From contig CAKSST010000001.1 of the NCBI GenBank assembly GCA_934489895.1, positions 62,001-126,000 on the forward strand: 64,000 nt of DNA, given 5' to 3'. Both the position numbers and the translations under genes were made by a program. Positions 32,916 to 40,948 of the stretch are shown here, piece after piece. Position 1 is the stretch's first letter; each line of letters begins with the position of its first letter. The stretch comes from an uncultured Eubacteriales bacterium. Lineage in GTDB: Bacteria; Bacillota; Clostridia; Oscillospirales; Acutalibacteraceae. Under the pieces are notes generated by a model. It was given only the letters and a program-made list of their open reading frames with translations, was not told the DNA's origin and did no database searches.

Positions 32916-33110
32916 ATGAAGAGCAACAATCAGATCAATGTGACCCAAGCTCGCGAGGCTATGGACAAGTTCAAGATGCAGGACGCTTCTGAGGTCGGCG
33001 TCAACCTGACTAACGGCTACAACGGCAACATGACTTCCCGCGAAGCCGGTTACGTCGGCGGCCAGATGGTCAAGAAAATGATCGAGGCTTACGAGCAGGG
33101 TCTGCAGTAA
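32916..33110 (+). CDS. Alpha/beta-type small acid-soluble spore protein
   Basis: A 64-residue DNA-binding spore protein that coats and protects spore DNA. The GPR-protease region and the C-terminal helix motif GNMTSREAGYVGGQMVKKM are characteristic. Start ATG 32916 follows GGGGAG; an earlier in-frame ATG at 32841 has no family support. The codons are GC-rich, unlike the surrounding chromosome but like the rest of the island, so the gene may have arrived with it. Presumably expressed in the forespore under sigma-G; I did not identify the promoter. Confidence 0.93.
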   Translation: MKSNNQINVTQAREAMDKFKMQDASEVGVNLTNGYNGNMTSREAGYVGGQMVKKMIEAYEQGLQ

Positions 33111-33117
33111 CCCCCAA

Positions 33118-33150
33118 AAAGAGGATGGCCGGGAATACCCGTCCATCTTT
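33118..33150. terminator. Bidirectional terminator between the spore-protein gene and the acyltransferase operon
   Basis: AAAGAGGATGGCCGGG (33118-33133) pairs with CCCGTCCATCTTT (33138-33150) with two single-base bulges, between convergent genes. Confidence 0.7.
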
Positions 33151-33919
33151 ATTCTGGATGATGAACATATTGAATATACCGGCAATTGCTGGCTTTGCTT
33201 CGCCGGCACATACAGTCGTAGACCTGATTCCGCAGCGTCACTGACTGCTCCTTTGGGCTGAGGGAGGAATCCGGATAGAAGGGGCCGTCCACATAGACGG
33301 TGCATTTGGGCCGCTTTCCGGGACGGCGCTGCTGATAGGTAGAGGTCATGCAGTACGCCGGCTTGCGGAATTTTACGGGATATTTGAAGGAGGCTGCCGA
33401 GAAAGGTCGGATCCCTGTGTAGTACTCCCACACATGGGCCTCCGGGTAAATGGTTACATATTTCCCCTGATTCACCCGGTATTCGATGGCGGAGGTGAAC
33501 TCCTTCATCCCTTTCAGGGTATCCGGGATCGGCAGCGCTCCAAGGTAGGGAAGAATTTTTCCGATCACCGGAATCGCCAAATTGGACGGGCTCACCACGG
33601 TATAGATCCGCCCGGGCAGGCAGGGGAGCGCCGGCGTGAACACATCGCCCAGAGGCTGGGTGTGATTGCAGTATATAAAGGCACCGGTTTTCCTTCTCGC
33701 CTTTACCGCCTTGCTGTTTTGGAAACGGATATGCAGGAACAGCCGGCAGTATACCGTAGAGAATGCGACGGCGGTGCCATAGATCAGTCCTGAAAGCAAC
33801 CGGTAGCGGAAATCCCGGCGCACCCAGCGATAATCCGGGGGCACCCGGCAGTCCTGATCCCTGGTTTCCACAAAATCCTGATCGAATGACGAATAATAAC
33901 GGATCTCCAGCGCTTTCAC
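33149..33919 (-). CDS. Lysophospholipid acyltransferase-like protein (PlsC superfamily), variant motif
   Basis: A 256-residue acyltransferase-like protein. Motif I reads YCNHTQPLGD, with H86 and D92 spaced HX5D instead of the usual HX4D. The acceptor-binding motif III is YPEAHVWEY (PEAH at 159-162) in place of PEGT. Hydrophobic stretches near 40-63 could associate with the membrane. It is the last gene of a four-gene minus-strand operon; its GTG start overlaps the upstream acyltransferase stop by 4 nt. It probably acylates a glycolipid made with the adjacent GT8 enzymes, but acceptor and acyl donor are unknown. Confidence 0.8.
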   Translation of the reverse strand: MKALEIRYYSSFDQDFVETRDQDCRVPPDYRWVRRDFRYRLLSGLIYGTAVAFSTVYCRLFLHIRFQNSKAVKARRKTGAFIYCNHTQPLGDVFTPALPCLPGRIYTVVSPSNLAIPVIGKILPYLGALPIPDTLKGMKEFTSAIEYRVNQGKYVTIYPEAHVWEYYTGIRPFSAASFKYPVKFRKPAYCMTSTYQQRRPGKRPKCTVYVDGPFYPDSSLSPKEQSVTLRNQVYDCMCRRSKASNCRYIQYVHHPE

Positions 33920-34782
33920 TGCGGTTTTTCTCCCGTCCAGCCGGCGATATCCGACGGCTCGAAGTCATAGCTCAGGGGCTTGCCGTAGATCCGCTCATAG
34001 GCTTCCTTTTTCAGGGCATAATCCTTTTCGCAGAGAGCGGCGCTGTTTTTCCGGACGGATTTTTGAGGATCAGGGTACAGAACATCCAGAATATGCAGGG
34101 TATAGCGGACTTTATGGAAATTTGCCGTGTCCATTTCCTTTTCGTCCCGCATTTCCACAAAGCAGGAGATCACCGGCACCTGAAGTTTGGCGGCAAAATG
34201 ATAAGCGCCCTTCCGCGGCGGGCGGGGTTTGCGGTAATTGAACCACATTTCCTGCTCCGGGTATATCAGCACGAATTCGTCCTTTTTGACCAGTTCCTCC
34301 AGAATATCCGGCAGCTGGCGCAGCAGATAGTGGTACTCGTCGGACAGAGGAATGGTATCGGCGTAGTTCATGAGGAAGCCGATGGGGCCGGTCATGGCAA
34401 AATTGCTCTGCTGGCTGATGATATTGATGCGCTTTTTGCCCAGCTGGCGGGTCAGACAGCGCACCACGGTATTATCCAGCGGGGAAAAGTGATTGCAGGT
34501 CAGAATGGCGCCGCCGGTAACGGCCGCCGCCTTTTCATATCCCACAATCTCCGTGTCACGGTTCAGCAGCCTGGTAGCAGCATTGGCCATGCGCCGGGCC
34601 ATGAAGGATTTGCATCTGTAAACCGGTTTTTTACGGCCATTCAGGTAGCCGTTTACGATGGCTTTCCCCTGTTCGGGGGTCAGCACCGGGTCGTTCATTT
34701 CCACCTTGCTGTAAAACGCGCCGCTTTCCGCAGCCCCAGCAATGTTGGCGATCACCGCTTCCCGGTTGTCTCCGATAATCAT
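33916..34782 (-). CDS. Lysophospholipid acyltransferase-like protein (PlsC superfamily)
   Basis: A 288-residue PlsC-type acyltransferase. Motif I NHFSPLDN gives H98 and D103 (HX4D, canonical) and motif III is IYPEQEMWFNYR, related to that of its neighbour, so the two genes are probably paralogues. I chose ATG 34782 because the stop of the GT8 gene overlaps it as ATGA and GGAG/GTGAAG lies upstream; a longer frame up to 34875 runs into the GT8 gene. Codons are GC-rich. It presumably acts at the inner face of the membrane on a lipid or glycolipid acceptor. Confidence 0.85.
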   Translation of the reverse strand: MIIGDNREAVIANIAGAAESGAFYSKVEMNDPVLTPEQGKAIVNGYLNGRKKPVYRCKSFMARRMANAATRLLNRDTEIVGYEKAAAVTGGAILTCNHFSPLDNTVVRCLTRQLGKKRINIISQQSNFAMTGPIGFLMNYADTIPLSDEYHYLLRQLPDILEELVKKDEFVLIYPEQEMWFNYRKPRPPRKGAYHFAAKLQVPVISCFVEMRDEKEMDTANFHKVRYTLHILDVLYPDPQKSVRKNSAALCEKDYALKKEAYERIYGKPLSYDFEPSDIAGWTGEKPQ

Positions 34783-35723
34783 AGTCTGATCTTCACTCCG
34801 CTTTCCTGCAATTTTCGGAAGGTAATTTCGCTGGCCGCGATCTCGGCGCCCCGCTGTACCAGCAGATCCATGCACTTGCTGTCCGATTCCTTCTGCTCCT
34901 GGGAATAGCTGTCCTTATATGCCTTAGCATCCGCGAGATAGCCGCTGCCTTCGGCATAGCGCCAGAATTCTTCGCCGTACTGGATGCCGTCATAGCACCA
35001 GGGCTTGGAGAACAGATTGTAATGGATGATTTTGGCATCCTTCAGCGCGGGCTTATTGTCATTGGGCATGGCATCCCAGCACTCGGGCAGATAGTGAATC
35101 TTTCCGTGGCACAGGGCGTTCAGGTAATCCTGATCCGGCGCGATGCAGTCCAGATGGTAGGTATTCAGCAGATTCAGGAAGTGTTTGTCAAAGTTCTTTT
35201 CCCTGAGGGCCTTCAGATTCATCAGCAGCACACCGGAGTTGATGTATTTTCCTTTCTCCATGCCCACGGCTTCCATGGTGTAGCGCACCAGCGGCTCCAC
35301 ATCCTCGATGGAGCGATCCGGGCAGGCGGCAATATAATTGTCTCCCAGATCCGTGTCATACAGCTGCGCCAGATCCCCGGGAATCACCACATCGCTGTCG
35401 ATGTAGATGGCTTTGTCGAATTCCGGAAACATGGCGGGGATAAACAGGCGGAAATAGATGGTCAGGGTAAAATAATCGCAGCGCAGCCGGTTGGACATCC
35501 GATCCGTAATGCTTTCCAGGCCGGACTGCATCGGGACGAATTCAATTTCAAAATTCGGTTTCGCCAGGTTGCTGATCCGGCGGCGGTTTTCCTCGCTCAC
35601 ATCCTGATGCAGGATGATGGCCTTGTAATGCCGGTCGGCAGAGGCGTTCTGAACGGCGGAATGCAGCGCTACAGCCAGAAACGGGGCGTAGCTGTTGTCA
35701 ATGGTGAAAAATACAGGGATCAT
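34779..35723 (-). CDS. Glycosyltransferase family 8 protein
   Basis: A 314-residue GT-A fold enzyme of family GT8 (retaining glucosyl-/galactosyltransferases). The metal-binding DSD is at residues 109-111 in YIDSDVVIPGDL, the substrate loop is YINSGVLLMNL (160-170), and the C-terminal HYNLFSKPW (H234, KPW 240-242) matches the HxxGxxKPW motif of the family with small changes. I chose ATG 35723 with AAGGAAG upstream. It overlaps the next gene by 4 nt. The gene immediately upstream (36562) is a second, diverged GT8. Donor sugar and acceptor are not predictable. Confidence 0.9.
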   Translation of the reverse strand: MIPVFFTIDNSYAPFLAVALHSAVQNASADRHYKAIILHQDVSEENRRRISNLAKPNFEIEFVPMQSGLESITDRMSNRLRCDYFTLTIYFRLFIPAMFPEFDKAIYIDSDVVIPGDLAQLYDTDLGDNYIAACPDRSIEDVEPLVRYTMEAVGMEKGKYINSGVLLMNLKALREKNFDKHFLNLLNTYHLDCIAPDQDYLNALCHGKIHYLPECWDAMPNDNKPALKDAKIIHYNLFSKPWCYDGIQYGEEFWRYAEGSGYLADAKAYKDSYSQEQKESDSKCMDLLVQRGAEIAASEITFRKLQESGVKIRL

Positions 35724-35743
35724 AGTATTTTCTTCCTTCTGTG

Positions 35744-36562
35744 TCAAATAAAATTCGATTGGGTTTCGGCTTTCCACTGCCGGAATTCCTCCAGCAGGTC
35801 ATCGTATTCGTGGAGCTTCAGCACCTCGTGCATTCGATCAGGCTGCCACGGCTTTACCGTGACGGTGCGGATATAGGGGAAGAACCGGAAGCTGGTGGAG
35901 AAATGCTGAAATACCGTATCCGGGTGCAGCTTTCGTTGCTCATTGTACTGCCTGGGCAGGATTTTCTTACGGATGGCCAGCTTGTTGATGGCCGACTGAT
36001 CCGGCATGAACATTTCCTTTTCGGCACAGCGGTCGCGGCACTTTTGAAACAGCCCCGTCTGGCGGATCAGCTTCATATTCAGCAGCAATACGCCCGAATT
36101 CAGATAATCCCGCCGAAGGATATTTCTGCGGAAAAACCAGCTGCCGTAATAATCCAGAACGCCGGCAACCTCAGCCTCGCCCATATCCTGTTCGTAGAAT
36201 TCTCGGCAGTCCATGCGGCAGACCACATCGGTGTCCAGATACAGGATCCGATCCGGAATCTCCGGCAGCAGATCAGCGTAAAGGCGCAGCATACAACAGG
36301 GGGTAAACCGGGTTTCCAGATTCGCCGTTGGCGGCTGCTGCGTGAACAGATCGGATACGTCCAGCAGCGTTACAGTACAGCCCCTCGGGCACACCCGCTG
36401 CTCCAGCACTTCCGCCAGCTTATTTGGCAGGGGCTGGCAACCGGCCTGGGACATGGTCAGGATGTATATATGCAGCGATTCCTTCACCTGCCGCAGCAGG
36501 GACAGTACGGAGATCATCAGCCCGTCGGCAATGTTCTTGTCGCCGCAATAAAGTATGTTCAT
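35744..36562 (-). CDS. Glycosyltransferase family 8 protein, first gene of the island operon
   Basis: A 272-residue GT8 enzyme. The DTD metal motif is at 110-112 in LYLDTDVVCRMDC and the conserved YLNSGVLLLNMK follows; a reduced TVKPWQP motif stands near the C-terminus. ATG 36562 is preceded by AAGGAG. A 20-bp gap separates it from the next GT8, and the four genes GT8-GT8-acyltransferase-acyltransferase are clearly one operon. The order suggests stepwise sugar addition followed by acylation of a membrane glycolipid or teichoic-acid anchor; this is inference. Confidence 0.9.
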   Translation of the reverse strand: MNILYCGDKNIADGLMISVLSLLRQVKESLHIYILTMSQAGCQPLPNKLAEVLEQRVCPRGCTVTLLDVSDLFTQQPPTANLETRFTPCCMLRLYADLLPEIPDRILYLDTDVVCRMDCREFYEQDMGEAEVAGVLDYYGSWFFRRNILRRDYLNSGVLLLNMKLIRQTGLFQKCRDRCAEKEMFMPDQSAINKLAIRKKILPRQYNEQRKLHPDTVFQHFSTSFRFFPYIRTVTVKPWQPDRMHEVLKLHEYDDLLEEFRQWKAETQSNFI

Positions 36563-36788
36563 ACCTTCCGCTCCTTACCATTCGGGATGGAGATGATTAT
36601 ACACCTGTGAAATTTAAAAAGCAACCTACTGCTTCATTTTCTCTATGTAGAGCTGAAAAAAGACGGTAGAGTCTCCCGGGAGAGTTCTCTACCGCCGGTA
36701 GAATATGGATTTAAGGGCAAAAATTGTCCGTAATACAGTCATCCGTCTGAGGATAAATTCTTAATCTTCAGGTCCGCTGGCCGAATGA

Positions 36789-36820
36789 AAAACCGGCGGC
36801 CCGGGCGGGCCGTCGGTTTT
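36789..36820. terminator. GC-rich hairpin just before the group II intron remnant
   Basis: Arms 36789-36803 and 36806-36820 are complementary over 15 bp with one mismatch and end in TTTT, four bases before the intron 5' end. Some group II introns insert right behind terminator hairpins. Confidence 0.7.
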
Positions 36821-36823
36821 GTA

Positions 36824-37440
36824 GTGCGCCCGACATGGGCAAAATCTAACGGGTGAAAGTCCCGAGCGCGCCCGGTGGCGGGAAGCGCATAGCTGAACAG
36901 CAAGGGTGTCTACCGTGAGGTGGAATCTGAAGGAAGCTGTAAGCAAACCCTTGGCCTGACGAACAGAAATCGCATCAGGCGGGCATCGTGGATAAGGCTG
37001 CTGCAGAGGTCGAAGTCCAATAGCCATACGGAAACGATGCACGTAAATTCGGCAGGTAGATGAGGGAAAAGATTTTGTTCTTACCCGGGGTGGTCTCACA
37101 GACGCATTAGGTAGACGTCATTCGAAAAAATGCGTAGTAACAACGAACTGTGAGAAGTCAGCAGAGGCCATAGTACCGAGGGGGAAAACCCGGAAAGGTC
37201 CGAACAATCGTAAGTTCTTATTAAACGAACTAAGGAGGTCAACATGATAAAAGCAGAATATCCGTAAGAACTGACCTCCCGCAGTCAGGGCAGGAATGTA
37301 CGTAAAGTGATGAAGAGTGTAAAGGTCTACATCCATGGATGGCTGGGTTACTTCGGGATAGCGAGTATGAAGACAATGATGCGAAGATGGGACGAGTGGC
37401 TCCGGTGTCACTTCCTTATGTATATGGAAGCAAAGGAAGA
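36824..37440 (+). mobile_element. Degenerate group II intron, reverse transcriptase deleted
   Basis: The 5' end GTGCGCCCGACATGGGC at 36824 and the following GGGTGAAAGTCCCGAG are typical of bacterial group II intron domain I; further recognisable pieces include GTGGTCTCACAGAC and GAGAAGTCAGCAGAGGCC before the ORF. The ORF start ATG 37244 (with AAGGAGG) is followed by six codons and a stop, then in the same frame by the maturase X-domain end: ELTSRSQGRN at 37268, GWLGYFGIASMKTMMRRWDEWLR. The RT domains are missing, so a large internal deletion joined the two ends. No domain V/VI 3' end is seen. It cannot be autonomous. Confidence 0.85.
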
Positions 37441-38079
37441 ACACAAGGACAAAGATTCAAGCGCGTCATTGCAGTGGTGGATACCACCGTACATGGGCAG
37501 TTCTTCATGGCAGGCAACCACTTCGTTACATTCGACCGTGAAGCACTGCCGAGCAGCAAGGTGGTGACTTGGTTTATGGCACCGGCAAAGGAAAACGATG
37601 AGTTTGTCAGCGGCAGCGACGATACCACATTCCGTCTGGATGACCTTAGTGGCATGAAGGTTAGCGCCGCGATCGCAGAACGCGGTCACGAATACTACAT
37701 CGAAAACAAGGTCAGATACATCTGCATCGATGGCACCAAGGGCTATGCAATCGTCGAAGGCGGTGAAGCATACGAAGTAGAGTTCGAATACCGTAACGGT
37801 GAGATCAGCCAGCTGATTTGCTCCTGCTTCTGCAGCTACAACTGCAAGCACAAATTTGCAGCCATGCTGCAACTGAAGGAAACGCTGGGGCTGATCGGAA
37901 AGCAATACGCGGACGAATATGAGCGCACAGAATACTTCGCAGCAGTGAGCAAGGATGCAGCATTGTTCGATTGCCTGCGGTCTTTGCCCGGAAAATATTT
38001 AACAAATAAACAATCAGCCCGTCTGTACTCTGCAGCTTGCGGCACAGAAGAGCTGATTGCTACCGTGATTTTAAATTAA
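37339..38079 (+). CDS. SWIM zinc-finger protein fragment, 5' end fused to intron remnant
   Basis: From about residue 36 this frame encodes a protein whose only recognisable feature is a SWIM-type zinc finger, CSCFCSYNCKH, near residues 165-175 (pattern CxC...CxH). The first roughly 35 codons are intron sequence read out of frame, so the true start is lost; ATG 37339, 37387 and 37507 are possible but none has a clear ribosome binding site. The upstream GNHFVTFDREALPSS region is unfamiliar. SWIM domains occur in ATPase/helicase-associated and transposase proteins. Probably a pseudogene fragment belonging to the island; it converges on the lipoprotein gene with a 1-bp gap. Confidence 0.6.
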   Translation: MAGLLRDSEYEDNDAKMGRVAPVSLPYVYGSKGRTQGQRFKRVIAVVDTTVHGQFFMAGNHFVTFDREALPSSKVVTWFMAPAKENDEFVSGSDDTTFRLDDLSGMKVSAAIAERGHEYYIENKVRYICIDGTKGYAIVEGGEAYEVEFEYRNGEISQLICSCFCSYNCKHKFAAMLQLKETLGLIGKQYADEYERTEYFAAVSKDAALFDCLRSLPGKYLTNKQSARLYSAACGTEELIATVILN

Positions 38080-38080
38080 T

Positions 38081-38500
38081 TTACTTTTGTTTAACCAAAA
38101 CCACTTTACCGTCATTGAAAATTTCAGAGGTGTTGAAAACGTGCTCACCGTCATAATATGTCAGCTTAAGTTTGTTTTTATTACCGCTGAACTCATAATA
38201 TCCTGTGTAGGTACGGTTTTCAAGTAGCAGAGAGAAGCACATGAGCTTTTTGCCGTCAATCTTTTTAATTGATACGGTGCCTGAGTAGTCCCATTGAACA
38301 ACATCGGCGCTTTCAAAATACTGCATTAAAAGCGTGCCGTCTTCCATGATATTAAATACATAATGAAAGCCTTCATCCTTAGTGTCGCTTGTCCAATCGC
38401 CTGCGTATTTTTTCATAGGTTTATCTTTGCTGCCGCAACCGCAAAGTACGGTAATGAACATAATGAATATTAATGATAATGCTATAGTAGCTTTTTTCAC
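38081..38500 (-). CDS. Lipoprotein of unknown function
   Basis: A 139-residue predicted lipoprotein: signal peptide MKKATIALSLIFIMFITV and lipobox VLCGC. The mature part is a compact beta-rich domain with repeated GDWTSD, YSGTVSIKK and YTGYYEFSG strands, resembling small lipocalin-like or DUF-type domains that follow a K/A-Y-x-G-x-W motif. No specific function is recognised. Sequence composition is again AT-rich, like the main chromosome, marking the end of the island. Confidence 0.75.
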   Translation of the reverse strand: MKKATIALSLIFIMFITVLCGCGSKDKPMKKYAGDWTSDTKDEGFHYVFNIMEDGTLLMQYFESADVVQWDYSGTVSIKKIDGKKLMCFSLLLENRTYTGYYEFSGNKNKLKLTYYDGEHVFNTSEIFNDGKVVLVKQK

Positions 38501-38636
38501 AATTAATCAATCCTTATAAGAATGTGTTTTTATTGATAATATCACATTATTATAACAAAATAAAGAAAAATTTTTTGTGTTCATTTTTATACAAGTGTAT
38601 GTTATAATATTTTTATAAATGAAAGGCTTGTGATAT

Positions 38637-39626
38637 ATGATGCCTAAAGGTGAAAATCAAAAGTTAAAATTATTATATTTAATGAAAATACTGACCGAGC
38701 AGACCGATGAGGAGCACAAGCTTACAATTAAAGAGATTATTGAACAGCTTGGTTATTACGGTGTGAGCGCTGAAAGAAAAAGCCTTTATGATGATTTTGA
38801 GGCTTTGAGGCTTTACGGAGTTGATGTTGAAAGCAGTGCGCAGGGTAAAAACACCGGATATTTTGTGGCAGAGCGCACTTTTCAGTTGCCTGAATTAAAG
38901 CTGCTTGTTGATGCGGTACAGTCTTCAAAATTCATCACCAAGAAAAAGAGCGGTGAGCTTATACAAAAGCTGTCAAACTTTGTAAGCATTTATGAGAAAA
39001 AACAGCTTGACAGACAGGTTTATGTCAGCAACCGTGTTAAAAACCACAATGAGCAGGCTTATTACAATGTTGACAGCATACATAATGCTATTGCAAATAA
39101 TAAAATGCTAAAGTTTAAATATTATGAATGGAACGCAAGAAAAGAAAAGGTTTTAAGGCATAATGGGATTACATATGAAATAAGCCCATGGGCGCTTACC
39201 TGGGACGATGAAAACTATTATATGATAGGATATGATGCAAACGGCGATATTATTAAACATTTCAGGGTTGATAAAATGCAAAGCGTTATAGTTGCGGAAC
39301 AATCGCGTCTGGGTGCAAAGCTTTTTGAAAATTTTGATATGGCTGTTTATTCAAAGCAGGCATTCGGTATGTTTGGCGGACAGCTTGAAAACGTGACTTT
39401 AAAATGTGACAACTCTCTTGCGGGCGTTATAATTGACCGTTTTGGCGAAGAGGTAATACTTAATAATGATAGCGGTGTATTCAGGGTTAATGTAATGGTT
39501 ATGGTGAGCCGCGTATTTTTGTCCTGGGTGATGGGATTTGGCAATAAAATGAAAATTGTATCTCCGCAGGGAGTGGTACAAAAGCTTAAAGCATTAGCTG
39601 AGGAAACACTTAATAACTATAAATAA
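38637..39626 (+). CDS. WYL-domain transcriptional regulator
   Basis: A 329-residue regulator: an N-terminal winged helix-turn-helix (about 5-65, with SAERKSLYDDFEALRLYG), a WYL sensor domain (about 140-235, with the degenerate core SPWALTWDDENYYMIGYD) and a WCX C-terminal extension. WYL proteins bind nucleic acids or nucleotides and often control DNA damage or defence genes, but here no target is adjacent. ATG 38637 and ATG 38640 are both possible; AAAGG lies upstream. A terminator follows at 39629. Confidence 0.88.
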   Translation: MMPKGENQKLKLLYLMKILTEQTDEEHKLTIKEIIEQLGYYGVSAERKSLYDDFEALRLYGVDVESSAQGKNTGYFVAERTFQLPELKLLVDAVQSSKFITKKKSGELIQKLSNFVSIYEKKQLDRQVYVSNRVKNHNEQAYYNVDSIHNAIANNKMLKFKYYEWNARKEKVLRHNGITYEISPWALTWDDENYYMIGYDANGDIIKHFRVDKMQSVIVAEQSRLGAKLFENFDMAVYSKQAFGMFGGQLENVTLKCDNSLAGVIIDRFGEEVILNNDSGVFRVNVMVMVSRVFLSWVMGFGNKMKIVSPQGVVQKLKALAEETLNNYK

Positions 39627-39628
39627 AA

Positions 39629-39666
39629 ATTGCCGTCCTTTTATGAAATAGAGGGGCGGCAATATA
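39629..39666 (+). terminator. Terminator after the WYL regulator
   Basis: ATTGCCGTCC (39629-39638) pairs with GGGCGGCAAT (39654-39663). Confidence 0.7.
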
Positions 39667-39753
39667 AGAATGCAGATATGATAATAATTTAACAAACTTT
39701 TTGAAAAAACACGAAAACCGCTCAAAAACATTGTTAATAAATTAACAATTATG

Positions 39754-39782
39754 TTGACAGTAATATTATGCTTTAATATAAT
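39754..39782 (+). promoter_or_regulatory. Sigma-A-type promoter of serC-serA
   Basis: TTGACA (39754-39759) and TATAAT (39777-39782) with a 17-nt spacer. The leader downstream contains GCAAAC/GTTTGC and GCAAA repeats of unknown meaning. Confidence 0.85.
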
Positions 39783-39862
39783 GTACTACAATCGGTGCAA
39801 ACATAGTATTCTAGTTTGCAAATAATAATTGCAAATGTTTTGCAAGGTAAGGATGATTATTT

Positions 39863-40948
39863 ATGGCAAGAATTTTTAACTTCAGTGCAGGCCCGTCTAT
39901 GCTTCCGCTTGATGTGCTGCAGCGCGCACAAGCAGAGCTTTGCGAGTATGGGGCAACAGGACAATCCGTAATGGAAATGTCCCACCGTTCAAAAGAGTAC
40001 GATGCAATCATTAAGGGTGTTGAGTCTCTTTTACGTGAAGTTATGAATATACCTGATGACTATTATGTGCTGTTCTTACAGGGTGGCGCTTCAACACAGT
40101 TTTCTATGATTCCCCTGAACCTTATGAATAAAAACGGCAAGGCTGATTTTGTTATTACGGGTCAATGGGCAAATAAGGCGTATAAAGAGGCTGCAAAATA
40201 CGGCGTTGCAAATGTTGTTGCTTCCTCTTCTGACAAGACTTACTCATATATTCCCAAACTTGATAGGGCGGCATTTGACAAAGATGCTGACTATTTCCAC
40301 ATCTGTATGAACAATACAATTTATGGAACAAAGTATAATGAGCTGCCTGACACAGGAGATGTTCCGCTTGTTGCCGATATTTCAAGCTGCATTGTTTCCG
40401 AGCCTTTGGATGTTTCTAAATTTGGTTTGCTTTATGCGGGTGCACAGAAAAATCTGGCTCCCGCAGGTCTTACAATTGTTATTGTACGCAAGGACCTTGT
40501 AGGCAACGCAAGGGATATTACTCCCACAATGCTTGATTATAAAATTCACGCTGACAATGCTTCTATGTACAACACACCTCCTTGCTATACTATTTATATG
40601 GCGGGTCTTGTGCTTGAATGGATACGCGATAAAATCGGCGGTCTTGAGAACATGAAGAAGATTAATGAGAAAAAAGCAGGTTTGCTCTATGATTTTCTTG
40701 ATAACAGCCAGCTGTTCAAAGGTACAGTTGTTAAAGAAGACCGCTCATTAATGAACGTTCCCTTTATTACAGGTAGTGACGAGCTTGATGCTGCATTTAT
40801 TGCCGCTGCAAAGCAGAAGGGCCTTGTGAACATCAAGGGCCACCGTTCAGTTGGCGGTATGAGAGCATCAATTTATAACGCAATGCCTTATGAGGGTATT
40901 GAAAAGCTTGTTGATGTTATGGCTAAATTTGAAAAGGAGCATAAATAA
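39863..40948 (+). CDS. serC: Phosphoserine aminotransferase
   Basis: PLP aminotransferase converting 3-phosphohydroxypyruvate to phosphoserine, step two of serine synthesis. Motifs: FSAGPSMLP at the N-terminus, FLQGGASTQF, and the PLP lysine in YAGAQKNLAPAG. C-terminal GHRSVGGMRASIYNAMP is the substrate-binding loop. Its 361 residues match the family. The stop overlaps serA by one base. Serine made here feeds cysK in the same window through O-acetylserine. Confidence 0.97.
   Translation: MARIFNFSAGPSMLPLDVLQRAQAELCEYGATGQSVMEMSHRSKEYDAIIKGVESLLREVMNIPDDYYVLFLQGGASTQFSMIPLNLMNKNGKADFVITGQWANKAYKEAAKYGVANVVASSSDKTYSYIPKLDRAAFDKDADYFHICMNNTIYGTKYNELPDTGDVPLVADISSCIVSEPLDVSKFGLLYAGAQKNLAPAGLTIVIVRKDLVGNARDITPTMLDYKIHADNASMYNTPPCYTIYMAGLVLEWIRDKIGGLENMKKINEKKAGLLYDFLDNSQLFKGTVVKEDRSLMNVPFITGSDELDAAFIAAAKQKGLVNIKGHRSVGGMRASIYNAMPYEGIEKLVDVMAKFEKEHK

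Noticed and set aside
32484..33968. 494-codon open frame on the minus strand across the island start
   Set aside because: It overlaps the spore protein and acyltransferase genes in another frame, has a Ser/Pro/Gly/Arg-rich composition typical of antisense GC-rich DNA, and shows no domain.
33763..34908. 381-codon plus-strand open frame opposite the acyltransferases
   Set aside because: It is the antisense shadow of the GC-rich acyltransferase genes, which carry clear catalytic motifs.
35022..36610. Two plus-strand open frames of 280-290 codons opposite the GT8 genes
   Set aside because: They are shadows of the GT8 genes, which have DxD and family motifs; the plus-strand products have none.
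36824..38079. Intact retroelement or transposon with its own integrase
   Set aside because: Only the intron 5' RNA and the maturase end remain; no catalytic RT motif, transposase or recombinase is found.
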